Below are positions 1 to 6,059 of a stretch of DNA of 11,515 bases, one piece after another. Under the pieces are notes generated by a model, which did no database searches, was not told the origin of the DNA, and was given only the letters and a program-made list of their open reading frames with translations. Numbering within the stretch: position 1 is the stretch's first letter; each line of letters starts with the position of its first letter. A program made the translations under genes and the position numbers. Source of the DNA: an uncultured Mycoplasmatota bacterium (lineage in GTDB: Bacteria; Bacillota_I; Bacilli_A; RF39; UBA660); NCBI GenBank assembly GCA_947296775.1, contig CAMYRF010000011.1, positions 1-11,515 on the forward strand. The letters run 5' to 3'.

Positions 1-105
1 AATGTAAGGACGAGCAAGCCGTCGGTTCCAGCTTACTTATTCAAGAAGAATCCCTTAATGTATATGACTCCAGGTTTCCAAGCCTATCATCGCCTTTAAA
101 TATCT
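1..105 (-). ncRNA. Candidate structured non-coding RNA, 5' part (runs off window)
   Basis: Seen: bases 1-100 contain about 42% G+C, clearly above the AT-rich genes around them, and the minus strand holds no long reading frame. A near-consensus promoter (112-140) fires into the block, with a predicted transcript start near 105. The minus-strand transcript can form a hairpin AAGCUG-GAACCGA-CGGCUU (6 bp including one U-G pair); on the plus strand that pair becomes C-A, which favours a minus-strand RNA. Inference: this is the 5' part of a stable RNA gene. 6S RNA is one possibility because of its size class and stand-alone promoter, but I do not recognise it with certainty and the 3' half is outside the window. 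Two plus-strand frames are also open to the window edge here, so a convergent gene tail is the alternative. Confidence 0.45.
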
Positions 106-111
106 ATTTAC

Positions 112-140
112 ATTTTATGTGATGTTTACTTTTTTGTCAA
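112..140 (-). promoter_or_regulatory. Sigma-A promoter firing towards position 1
   Basis: On the minus strand TTGACA (140-135), a 17-base spacer and TAAAAT (117-112) match the housekeeping consensus at 11 of 12 positions. The -35 box lies inside the last codons of the HA-repeat gene (Leu-Thr of its Leu-Thr-Lys-Lys end). Nothing coding follows closely, so the likely product is the candidate RNA at 1-105. The -35 match could be partly a by-product of coding sequence. Confidence 0.65.
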
Positions 141-1238
141 CCCTTTTTGATTTCTTACAGCCAACATTTGATATTCTAATTCCACTTCGTCTGCAAGTGA
201 TATTGGATAATCTTTTTCTAATAATGTTTCTACTTCTAACAAACTATCTGAATCCATTTGTTCAAGTACTAACTCAATTGAATCTCTTAAATCAATAAGT
301 TCTTTTTTAGTCATGACTCCTCTTGGATCCCAAACAATATTCATTTCTTCTAATTCACTAATATCCTCATCACTTAATTTACCTTCACGATATTTTTTTC
401 TAATATAAGTTAATATAGAACCAAAATTAATAACACTACCATCTTCAAGACTAACACTATAAGTTTGAGGAATATCTAAATCATTATACTCCTCAAAATA
501 CGCTTTTAAATGACTAATATTTCTCTGTAATCTCATTTTATGACTAACATGACCATTATTAAAAATTACAGAAATAGGTTTCTCTTTAAATGGATCGACA
601 CCTTTTAAATAATCAGGTAAAAAATTATGATCGTTTACGTTTAAAATTCTATCAATTTCATCCTGATTAGTATTATCAAACACCATAAATAACATGTCTA
701 ATTTACAAAGTCTCTCAGCAGGTAATCTACCATTATTAAAATTAGTCTTTTGATTTTGATACCAAGCACCAAGATGAAATTTTTTACCATTTTCATGCTT
801 AACAACATAATTAGTTGGAATATTTAAATGACCATACTCTTCAAAAAAGTCTTTTGCAAGTCTCCAGTTTTCTATCCATTTAACATATTGTTCTTCACCA
901 AATCTTATTTCCTGTTTGGCTCTCATTTTATGATGATTCCATTTTAAATGCCATAACATATTAATGTTATTTAATAATTTCTTTTGATTTACTGTTAAAG
1001 CACTCTTTTGTTTTCTTTGATTATCAATCCAATTACCTAATGGAAATCCATCAATAATATAATCTAATGGAACATCTAAAGTACCATGAAAAATATAAAA
1101 TCTATATGCAAGATTATACCCTTGCATCCAATCATCTCTTCTTTGTTTTTCAAATTCTTCATATGAAATATTCATACCATTTTCTAATTGTCTAGCATAT
1201 TCACTATAAGACAAACTTTCTTTCGTTAACATTTTCAT
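126..1238 (-). CDS. Stand-alone helicase-associated (HA) repeat protein
   Basis: A 370-residue soluble protein with three copies of the helicase-associated (HA) domain pattern, at about residues 37-96, 121-187 and 236-304. Each copy has an aromatic-rich helix, a 'Tyr-x-x-Leu-(Asp/Asn)-(Val/Ile)-Pro' core (for example YGHLNIP at 135-141), a G-x-W type turn (LGNW 67-70, LGAW 156-159; degraded in copy 3) and a Leu-rich final helix. Residues 310-350 are acidic and helical. No helicase motor motifs (Walker A, DEAD/DEAH) are present. HA domains usually sit at the C-terminus of large superfamily 2 helicases and probably bind nucleic acid; that function is inferred here. The start at 1238 follows GGGGG with an 8-base spacer. 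It is 21 bases downstream of the mTERF-like gene and probably shares its transcript. No terminator follows; instead a promoter overlaps its stop. Confidence 0.8.
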   Translation of the reverse strand: MKMLTKESLSYSEYARQLENGMNISYEEFEKQRRDDWMQGYNLAYRFYIFHGTLDVPLDYIIDGFPLGNWIDNQRKQKSALTVNQKKLLNNINMLWHLKWNHHKMRAKQEIRFGEEQYVKWIENWRLAKDFFEEYGHLNIPTNYVVKHENGKKFHLGAWYQNQKTNFNNGRLPAERLCKLDMLFMVFDNTNQDEIDRILNVNDHNFLPDYLKGVDPFKEKPISVIFNNGHVSHKMRLQRNISHLKAYFEEYNDLDIPQTYSVSLEDGSVINFGSILTYIRKKYREGKLSDEDISELEEMNIVWDPRGVMTKKELIDLRDSIELVLEQMDSDSLLEVETLLEKDYPISLADEVELEYQMLAVRNQKGLTKK

Positions 1239-1259
1239 ATCAAAATCCCCCTATCACTT

Positions 1260-2300
1260 CTAACAAAATTTCTTCTTTGATTTTGTTTTTTCTATATAAT
1301 CACCTAATATTAAATTTTCCTCATATTCATCATATGGATATAATTTTATAACATCTTCTTTAGTAAACCCAAATTTCTGTTCAAAACTTTTCGCATTTAA
1401 AAACAATAATCTAAACGTATTTTCTTCTAAAGAATAACCCTGACTAACTAAAAAACAACTTCTGGCATATGTTAATTCCACACTCTGCATCAATTTTAAT
1501 GTATCACGTAAAATTAAATCATTCATACCAAGTAAATTAAAATGCCATATTTTCCTACTTATATTTTCCCCGCTAAGTGCATATATTGCTGGTAAATTAA
1601 TAGTTATTCTATTAATTTCATCTTCACTATATCCACACTCTTTTAAACATTCTCTTTTAGATTCTATATTTTCTACGCTATAACCATATAACGGAGATAA
1701 ACCCACAGTCATTCTATTAATTTCTTCTTCACTATAACCTTTTTTTAAAAGATAATTTCTTTTTTCATCTATCTTTTCTTTGCTAAGTCCATATAATTGA
1801 GGAAAATTTATGGTCATTTTATTTATTTCAATTTCACTATATCCCTTTTCTAAAAAATAATTTCGTTTACCCTCTATATTTTCTTCACTAAGTCCATATA
1901 TTGCAGGTAATTTTATAGTCATTTTATTTATATTATCTTCACTATAGCCTTTTTTTAAAAGATAGTTTCTTTTTTCTTCCATATATTCTTCACTAAAACT
2001 ATATATTGAAGGCACCAATACAGTCATTCTATTTATTTGCTTTTCACTATAACCCTTACCTTTTAAGTAGTCCCTTTTTTTATCTAAATTATAATTACTA
2101 AAAGACAATAAGCTAGGACACTTTACAAACATAGTTTGAATTTCATTTTCACTATAACCTTTTTCAATAAAAAAAGCAATTGTTGATTCTATATTCAATT
2201 CACTATAGCTATATATTAAAGGAAATCTTATAGACATCTTTCTAATTTTATCTTCACTATAACCATATTCAGTTAATAATTGATATAAATTAGATTCCAT
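1260..2300 (-). CDS. Tandem helical-repeat protein, mTERF-like
   Basis: A 346-residue protein without signal peptide or membrane span. Residues 13-257 are seven tandem copies of a 35-residue unit, followed by an 89-residue tail that is less regular and contains one more 'GYS' at 287-289. Each unit begins Gly-Tyr-Ser-Glu, has Ile at 7, usually Pro at 15, Tyr or Leu at 18, Ser at 21 and, in most copies, Lys-Arg at 28-29. This spacing and the Gly/Pro/Ser pattern resemble the mTERF repeat of mitochondrial and plastid transcription factors, which stack into a nucleic-acid-binding superhelix. Fold similarity is an inference from pattern; function is unknown. A strong promoter (2329-2356) and GGGGG (2308-2312, 7 bases from ATG) support the start. 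It heads a two-gene unit with the HA-repeat gene. Confidence 0.75.
   Translation of the reverse strand: MESNLYQLLTEYGYSEDKIRKMSIRFPLIYSYSELNIESTIAFFIEKGYSENEIQTMFVKCPSLLSFSNYNLDKKRDYLKGKGYSEKQINRMTVLVPSIYSFSEEYMEEKRNYLLKKGYSEDNINKMTIKLPAIYGLSEENIEGKRNYFLEKGYSEIEINKMTINFPQLYGLSKEKIDEKRNYLLKKGYSEEEINRMTVGLSPLYGYSVENIESKRECLKECGYSEDEINRITINLPAIYALSGENISRKIWHFNLLGMNDLILRDTLKLMQSVELTYARSCFLVSQGYSLEENTFRLLFLNAKSFEQKFGFTKEDVIKLYPYDEYEENLILGDYIEKTKSKKKFC
1530..2264 (-). repeat. Seven in-frame 105-base tandem repeats
   Basis: Seven uninterrupted 105-base units encode residues 13-257 of the mTERF-like protein, with no insertion or deletion between them. The middle copies (3-7) are most alike; units 4 and 5 share 23 of 35 residues. 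The first two are more divergent, and unit 6 has Ser-Pro where the others have (hydrophobic)-Pro. This indicates growth by tandem duplication, and copy number may vary among strains. Confidence 0.9.
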
Positions 2301-2328
2301 TACATAGCCCCCTTTTTTTGACCCGTTT

Positions 2329-2356
2329 AGTATAACAAAATATTAGAATTTGTCAA
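2329..2356 (-). promoter_or_regulatory. Sigma-A promoter of the mTERF-like/HA unit
   Basis: TTGACA (2356-2351), a 16-base spacer and TATACT (2334-2329) on the minus strand. It lies between the upstream terminator (2363-2393) and the GGGGG ribosome binding site of the mTERF-like gene, so the two-gene unit has its own transcription start about 20 bases before the ATG. Confidence 0.8.
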
Positions 2357-2362
2357 ATTAAC

Positions 2363-2393
2363 AAAAAAAAGACTATGTTTAATCGTAGTCTTT
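2363..2393 (-). terminator. Rho-independent terminator after the decayed gene
   Basis: The minus strand reads AAAGACTA (2393-2386), a 10-base loop, TAGTCTTT (2375-2368), then a T run (2367-2363). The 8-bp stem plus T tract is a standard intrinsic terminator, and it isolates the pseudogene from the downstream promoter. Confidence 0.85.
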
Positions 2394-2755
2394 AGCACAT
2401 TACATTCGCTTTTAAGCGAATGATAAATATTTTTCCTATCAGCAAAATATTAGATTCTAGATTTCTAGTTAACGTTCCTGCTATTAGAAACGATGTTGCA
2501 GCTGCATAAGGGCGAATCGAATCACCTGCGAACACACTGCCATTGGAAGCTGCTATATACCACATTATTTGTTGGAACCACTGTACTTGTTGTTTCTTGT
2601 ACATAATCTAATGTTATTGTTAGTTATGATTTTAGATTATCTGGTTGACTTGTTACATTATTATCATACTCTACTTTTACTGTTAAGACTTTACTATCTC
2701 CTGCATTTAACGGTTCTCATAATGCTCCTATATTTCTTTTTTTAGTTTGGTTCAT
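2392..2755 (-). pseudogene. Decayed secreted/surface-protein gene
   Basis: From an ATG at 2755 with ribosome binding site GAAAGG, the frame reads a short basic start, then TGA at codon 13 (2719-2717) and TAA at codon 44 (2626-2624), ending at TGA 2524-2522. Reading through the first two stops gives a plausible beta-strand domain with 'GDSKVLTVKVEYDNN' and 'LTITLDYVQ', a style common at the end of secreted or pilin-like proteins of Gram-positive bacteria. Each of these two stops is one substitution from a sense codon (TGG to TGA, TCA to TAA). A second frame (2604-2392) then stays open, implying a frameshift. The basic start joins the domain without a signal-peptide hydrophobic stretch, suggesting an internal deletion. 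Promoter, ribosome binding site and terminator are intact, so decay looks recent. Family assignment is tentative. Confidence 0.65.
2403..2422. repeat. Short perfect inverted repeat
   Basis: Arms CATTCGCTT (2403-2411) and AAGCGAATG (2414-2422) flank two bases. It lies just before the terminator, near the end of the decayed gene. It could be a small hairpin of that transcript or an operator-like palindrome; nothing in the sequence decides. Confidence 0.55.
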
Positions 2756-2775
2756 GTTTTTATTCCTTTCTATAT

Positions 2776-2804
2776 TTTATAATGCCTATCTTTAATAGTG
2801 TTAA
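2776..2804 (-). promoter_or_regulatory. Sigma-A promoter of the decayed gene
   Basis: TTAACA (2804-2799), a 17-base spacer and TATAAA (2781-2776) on the minus strand: each box differs from consensus at one position. It sits about 20 bases before the ribosome binding site and ATG of the pseudogene. Confidence 0.65.
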
Positions 2805-2865
2805 AAAATATTTCCTTGCATTTGGCAACATATTTTTACTATTCTTACATTACAGTTTTATTATC

Positions 2866-2939
2866 CTCCCTACGCAGTCAAGAAAATCAACAAAGTTTAT
2901 CACCCGTTTTTTGTAAACGAGTGTAAAGAAGTTAGGGAG
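2866..2939 (-). other. Nested inverted repeat, possible structured RNA or small element
   Basis: Outer arms (2866-2872 and 2933-2939) form a 7-bp CTCCCTA/TAGGGAG stem. Inside, 2901-2923 folds on the minus strand as CACTCGTTT-ACAAA-AAACGGGTG, 9 bp with one U-G pair; the same place is a C-A mismatch on the plus strand, so a minus-strand RNA fits better. No T tract follows, so it is not a terminator. It lies between the recO terminator and the pseudogene promoter, and I see no convincing promoter for it. Known riboswitch core motifs were not recognised. A miniature inverted-repeat element is an alternative. Confidence 0.4.
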
Positions 2940-2954
2940 TGGATTTTAGGCAAT

Positions 2955-2983
2955 AAAAAAGGACTTATAATTTTTGTAAGTCC
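2955..2983 (-). terminator. Rho-independent terminator embedded in recO end
   Basis: The minus strand reads GGACTTA (2983-2977), a 9-base loop, TAAGTCC (2967-2961), then six T (2960-2955). The left arm lies in the last recO codons and the right arm overlaps its TAA stop. It closes the yqfC-recO run. Confidence 0.85.
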
Positions 2984-3693
2984 CTAATGAATTTTTTACT
3001 TTTTAAGTAAAGTCCTGCATATCTATCGTAATAATCGTTTAAAAATATGTTTATTTCGTTTTTGGTTTGATCAGATACTTCTAGTTTTGTGATTTTTGAA
3101 ATATCAACATAGAAAAACATTCTGATTAATTTGATTGCCTTTTCGCTAACTATATTTTCATGATTATAGCAATTATTACAAATGTAGCCGCCTTTATAAC
3201 TTGAAAGGGTTACTATATTTGTTTTTTTACCACAAACGGCGCAGCTATCTATGACTGGCATTATGCCTAAGTAATCTAAATATTTTAGTTCTATTATGTT
3301 TAAAATTACTAATGGATCGTAGCCTTCATCTATTTTTTTTAGGGCTTCTATTAAGAGGTTAAATATTTCTTCATTGTTATTTTGTTTTAGTACTTGTTCG
3401 CTTAGTTCTAGTAGATATGAGGCATAGCTAATTTTTGTTATATCTTTTTTTAGGTTTTTAAATGGGTTTATTATTGTTACTTCTTTTAAGGTTGATAGCT
3501 TATTTTCTTTATAGTAAATTATAAATTTCCCATAAGTTAGTTTAGTTGAAACGCTTCTAAGTGGGCTTTTTATATTACGACATCCTTTGGCCATTATTCC
3601 AATAAGGCCATATTCTTTTGTCATTACATTTAGTACTTTTGATGTTTCACTGTAATTTGTTTCACTAATTACTATGCCTTCTACTTCTATCAT
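2965..3693 (-). CDS. recO: DNA repair protein RecO
   Basis: RecO binds single- and double-stranded DNA and, with RecR, loads RecA onto SSB-coated gaps during recombination repair. The 242 residues match the family length. Residues 1-80 form the N-terminal OB fold with the typical 'EGIVISETNYSETSKVL' opening; a helical domain follows, and a four-cysteine zinc finger is complete (Cys151-x2-Cys154 and Cys172-x2-Cys175). The start follows an AAGAGG site that overlaps the end of yqzL, whose stop lies 3 bases upstream, so the two are probably translationally coupled. Position after era and yqzL is the standard Bacilli arrangement. Its 3' end doubles as an intrinsic terminator. Confidence 0.95.
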   Translation of the reverse strand: MIEVEGIVISETNYSETSKVLNVMTKEYGLIGIMAKGCRNIKSPLRSVSTKLTYGKFIIYYKENKLSTLKEVTIINPFKNLKKDITKISYASYLLELSEQVLKQNNNEEIFNLLIEALKKIDEGYDPLVILNIIELKYLDYLGIMPVIDSCAVCGKKTNIVTLSSYKGGYICNNCYNHENIVSEKAIKLIRMFFYVDISKITKLEVSDQTKNEINIFLNDYYDRYAGLYLKSKKFIRDLQKL

Positions 3694-3696
3694 TTT

Positions 3697-3786
3697 TTAC
3701 CTCTTTTTTTTATTTTTTTCTGATTTATATTTTAAGTAATATTCTACTTTCCCTGTTTTTTCAAATAAATTCCAAAATAAATTCAT
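3697..3786 (-). CDS. yqzL: YqzL-family small protein
   Basis: A 29-codon gene. The peptide has the pattern W-x2-F-x-x-T-G-x3-x-Y-L-x-Y-K (Trp5, Phe8, Thr11-Gly12, Tyr17-Leu18, Tyr20-Lys21) followed by a Lys-rich tail, which matches the short YqzL family encoded between era and recO in Bacillus subtilis. It has a good ribosome binding site (AGGAG at 3800-3796, 9 bases before ATG) and stops 3 bases before recO. It is shorter than the Bacillus protein (about 47 residues), mainly at the C-terminus. Function is unknown in the family. Synteny plus sequence pattern make the call fairly secure despite the length. Confidence 0.8.
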   Translation of the reverse strand: MNLFWNLFEKTGKVEYYLKYKSEKNKKKR

Positions 3787-3789
3787 TTT

Positions 3790-3818
3790 ATCACTCTCCT
3801 ATTATTATTGTGAGTGAT
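3790..3818 (-). repeat. Inverted repeat at the yqzL ribosome binding site
   Basis: Arms ATCACTC (3818-3812) and GAGTGAT (3796-3790) on the minus strand flank 15 bases that contain most of the AGGAG site. It lies between the 140-residue gene and yqzL. There is no T tract, so it is not a terminator. It could modulate initiation at yqzL, but the loop leaves most of the site exposed. Confidence 0.4.
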
Positions 3819-3837
3819 GATTTTATTTTTTATTCAA

Positions 3838-4260
3838 TTATTTTGTTAAAATTTTAATTTGCTTTTTTGTTTTTTCGGCGAAATCTTCTAGTTCGATTTG
3901 CTCTATTGTTAATTCTGTCATTTCTTCTATAAGTCTTTCCATTTGACCATTTAGGTTATGCGCTAGCGCACTATTTTCAGCGGCGATGTTGATTGCTTCA
4001 TTATCGCTTTTTGGAAATTCAACGCCATTTTTAGTACATCTTAAAATTAAGTTTAATAATGCTTCTTTTTTATTTTTTGTATAAGTATCAGCGTCAAAGG
4101 CCATTGTTGCATAAAAATCTACATTATTTAATGCTTCTAATCTTTTAAATTCTAAGTTACCTATTTCATTATTTCCGTAGGCAATTAATTCTTCATTTAG
4201 TGTCTGTTCTTCTTTTATTATTTGTAAAATTTCTCTATATTTTTGTATTTTTTCTTGCAT
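3838..4260 (-). CDS. Small helical protein of unknown function
   Basis: Not recognised. 140 residues, soluble, mostly charged and Glu/Lys-rich, with heptad-like segments near 1-35 and 103-140 that suggest an antiparallel helical hairpin or coiled coil. A mid-section (about 50-100) has 'FYATMAFDADTYTKNKK' and one Cys. No catalytic motif is visible. It has a strong ribosome binding site (AAAAGGAG) and starts 14 bases after the preceding unknown gene, with which it may work as a pair. Both occupy the era-yqzL interval, which is empty in Bacillus subtilis. Codon usage looks like that of its neighbours. Confidence 0.75.
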   Translation of the reverse strand: MQEKIQKYREILQIIKEEQTLNEELIAYGNNEIGNLEFKRLEALNNVDFYATMAFDADTYTKNKKEALLNLILRCTKNGVEFPKSDNEAINIAAENSALAHNLNGQMERLIEEMTELTIEQIELEDFAEKTKKQIKILTK

Positions 4261-4274
4261 TGTTTATTCTCCTT

Positions 4275-4739
4275 TTATTTTGTTTTTACTTTATCTATAT
4301 TATCTAGAATTGTTTGTTTTTCTTCGTCATGATTAAAACTTTCTAAAACTAGTTTTTGTAAGTATGATGTAAAGTAATCATAATTTCTTGTTTTTGGGGT
4401 AATTATGGCAAAGATGATTCGGTTATCGCTTTCAGCGTCTTTTTTATAGAATGTTTTTTGGAAATAATATACACCATTAGCGATATCTAGTGATAAATCG
4501 TTTTTAAAATAGATTTCTATTTGGTTACCATTATTTCCAAATTTTTTGCTCGTTGGTTTTGCAAACCACAGCCAATCTAATAATGCATCTTCTAATTCTT
4601 GTTTTTTTGTTTCTAATAATTCATCTAAGGTTTGATTTTCTAAGCTATAGAAAGATTTTAAAATATAATCACCGTTTGGATCTAGCTTCAAATATTCTTC
4701 TATTGTTTGTGTTAAAAAATCAGAGGTTAAATTGCGCAT
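4275..4739 (-). CDS. Protein of unknown function downstream of era
   Basis: Not recognised. 154 residues, no signal peptide or membrane span. The first 60 residues are acidic and helical, with a 'LLDWLWFAKP' stretch at about 53-62. Residues 70-125 alternate hydrophobic and polar residues as in beta strands ('QIEIYFKNDLSLDI', 'RIIFAIITP'), and a short helix ends the chain. This alpha-beta layout is compatible with a small globular domain, but no family is claimed. The ribosome binding site AAAGGAG precedes the ATG, and the gene begins 11 bases after era, so it is transcribed with it. It may act with the adjacent 140-residue protein. Confidence 0.75.
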   Translation of the reverse strand: MRNLTSDFLTQTIEEYLKLDPNGDYILKSFYSLENQTLDELLETKKQELEDALLDWLWFAKPTSKKFGNNGNQIEIYFKNDLSLDIANGVYYFQKTFYKKDAESDNRIIFAIITPKTRNYDYFTSYLQKLVLESFNHDEEKQTILDNIDKVKTK

Positions 4740-4750
4740 TATTTTCTCCT

Positions 4751-5653
4751 TTATTTTTCTAAAAAGTCAGTAAAGCCTAGTTCAGTTAAATATTTTTCTT
4801 TTTCACGCCATTTTTTGATTGTTTTAACGTATAGTTCTAAATATACTTTAGCGTCTAAATAAGCTTCAATATCTTTTCTGGCTAAAGTTCCTATTTTTTT
4901 TACCATTTCACCATGTTTACCAATTATTATTTTTTTAAGTGAATCTCTATCAACAATTATGGCGGCATTTATAATATATTTATCTTTATCTTTATGAATT
5001 GCTTCTGTAATGCATGTAACTGAATGTGGTACTTCTTCGTTGGTTAGTCTTAGTACTTTTTCTCTTATTAATTCGCTTATCATGAATTCTTTTGATCTAT
5101 TGGTTATTTGGTTTTCATCGAAGTATTTTATTTCGTCTGGTAAGTATTTTTTTAATACTTTTAGTAGTTCTTTTGTGTTTTTATCTTTTAGCGCTGAAAG
5201 TGGGACTATGTCGGCCCAATTATATAAATCTTTATATTCATTTATTTGATTAAATATTTGTTCTTTTGATAGGCCATCTATTTTATTAATCACTAGTATT
5301 ACTGGCTTTTGTAAGTCTTTTAGTCTTTCAATTATGTATTTATCGCCTTTTCCTAATCCGGTTTTGGCATCAACTAAAAATAAAACAACGTCTACATCAT
5401 CGATACTATAGTAAGCTCCTTTATTTAGAACTTTTCCTAGTTTATGGTTTGGTTTATGTATTCCTGGAGTATCAACAAATACTATTTGGGTATTTTCATC
5501 GTTATATATTCCTTGAATAACATTTCTTGTAGTTTGAGGCTTTGATGATGTTATAGCTATTTTTCTTCCAATTAAATTATTTAATAGTGTTGATTTGCCT
5601 ACGTTTGGTCTTCCAACTAGACTAACAAATCCACTTTTTATTTTTTCTTCCAT
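4751..5653 (-). CDS. era: GTPase Era
   Basis: Essential GTPase that binds the 3' end of 16S rRNA and helps 30S subunit maturation. All G motifs are visible: G1 GRPNVGKS (14-21), G2 PQTTR (39-43), G3 DTPG (61-64), G4 NKID (123-126) and G5 SAL (153-155). The C-terminal KH RNA-binding domain (about 205-285) carries the G-x-x-G loop GKHG at 245-248. The length of 300 residues is normal. The start at 5653 follows GGAGAAAAC. It sits 10 bases after dgkA and in the same run as ybeY, another ribosome maturation factor, a linkage widely conserved in bacteria. Confidence 0.97.
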   Translation of the reverse strand: MEEKIKSGFVSLVGRPNVGKSTLLNNLIGRKIAITSSKPQTTRNVIQGIYNDENTQIVFVDTPGIHKPNHKLGKVLNKGAYYSIDDVDVVLFLVDAKTGLGKGDKYIIERLKDLQKPVILVINKIDGLSKEQIFNQINEYKDLYNWADIVPLSALKDKNTKELLKVLKKYLPDEIKYFDENQITNRSKEFMISELIREKVLRLTNEEVPHSVTCITEAIHKDKDKYIINAAIIVDRDSLKKIIIGKHGEMVKKIGTLARKDIEAYLDAKVYLELYVKTIKKWREKEKYLTELGFTDFLEK

Positions 5654-5663
5654 GTTTTCTCCT

Positions 5664-6059
5664 TTATAATAGTATTATGATTTTGGGTATAAATATTATT
5701 ATGGCTATTATTATGGCAGTTATTGCGAAAACCATAACTGCAGCAGCGGCAGTATCTTTAGCTACTTTGGCAAGCGGGTTTACTTCTGGACATGTTAAAT
5801 CTACGATGGCTTCGATACTTGTATTTATTAGCTCGGTTGCGATAACTAGTCCAATAATTAGGATTATTATTAGCCATTCGATAAGTGATATTTTTAATAG
5901 TAATCCAACACATATTACTGTTATTGTTGCAAGTATATGGACTAACATGTTTTGTTCATATTTAAATGCGTATATTAGACCATCTAGGGCATATTTGAAA
6001 CTGTGTATTAATCTTTTTAATCCTTTTTGTTTTAGTTTATCTCTTGATACCGTATCCAT
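5664..6059 (-). CDS. dgkA: Diacylglycerol/undecaprenol kinase, DgkA family
   Basis: Small integral membrane lipid kinase. In Gram-positive bacteria members mainly phosphorylate undecaprenol, feeding the carrier lipid pool for cell wall synthesis; that substrate is inferred from lineage. The 131 residues contain the conserved pre-helix 'AFKYEQN' (31-37), the signature ATELINTSIE (74-83) with its two glutamates, and KVAKDTAAAAV (98-108). Hydrophobic segments lie at about 39-57, 60-78 and 105-131. The start at 6059 has AGGAG 10 bases upstream. The gene overlaps the end of ybeY by 23 bases in a different frame. cdd, which separates dgkA from era in Bacillus, is missing. Confidence 0.95.
   Translation of the reverse strand: MDTVSRDKLKQKGLKRLIHSFKYALDGLIYAFKYEQNMLVHILATITVICVGLLLKISLIEWLIIILIIGLVIATELINTSIEAIVDLTCPEVNPLAKVAKDTAAAAVMVFAITAIIIAIIIFIPKIIILL

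Noticed and set aside
1..122. Two plus-strand frames open from the window edge to stops at 97-99 and 120-122
   Set aside because: Neither shows recognisable protein sequence, and codons such as CCG, TCG and CGC differ from the local usage. A non-coding RNA on the minus strand with its own promoter explains the composition better, though the truncation leaves doubt.
2497..2530. AAGGGCGAAT followed by mixed sequence, resembling the arm of a common cloning vector
   Set aside because: Only about ten bases match, then the sequence diverges; no other vector sequence is present. Taken as coincidence.
2717..2719. TGA inside the decayed gene read as Trp (Mycoplasma-type code)
   Set aside because: yqfC, yqfD and the VanZ gene all end in TGA at exact junctions with the next gene, Trp is encoded by TGG throughout, and a TAA also breaks the same frame. 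The code is standard.
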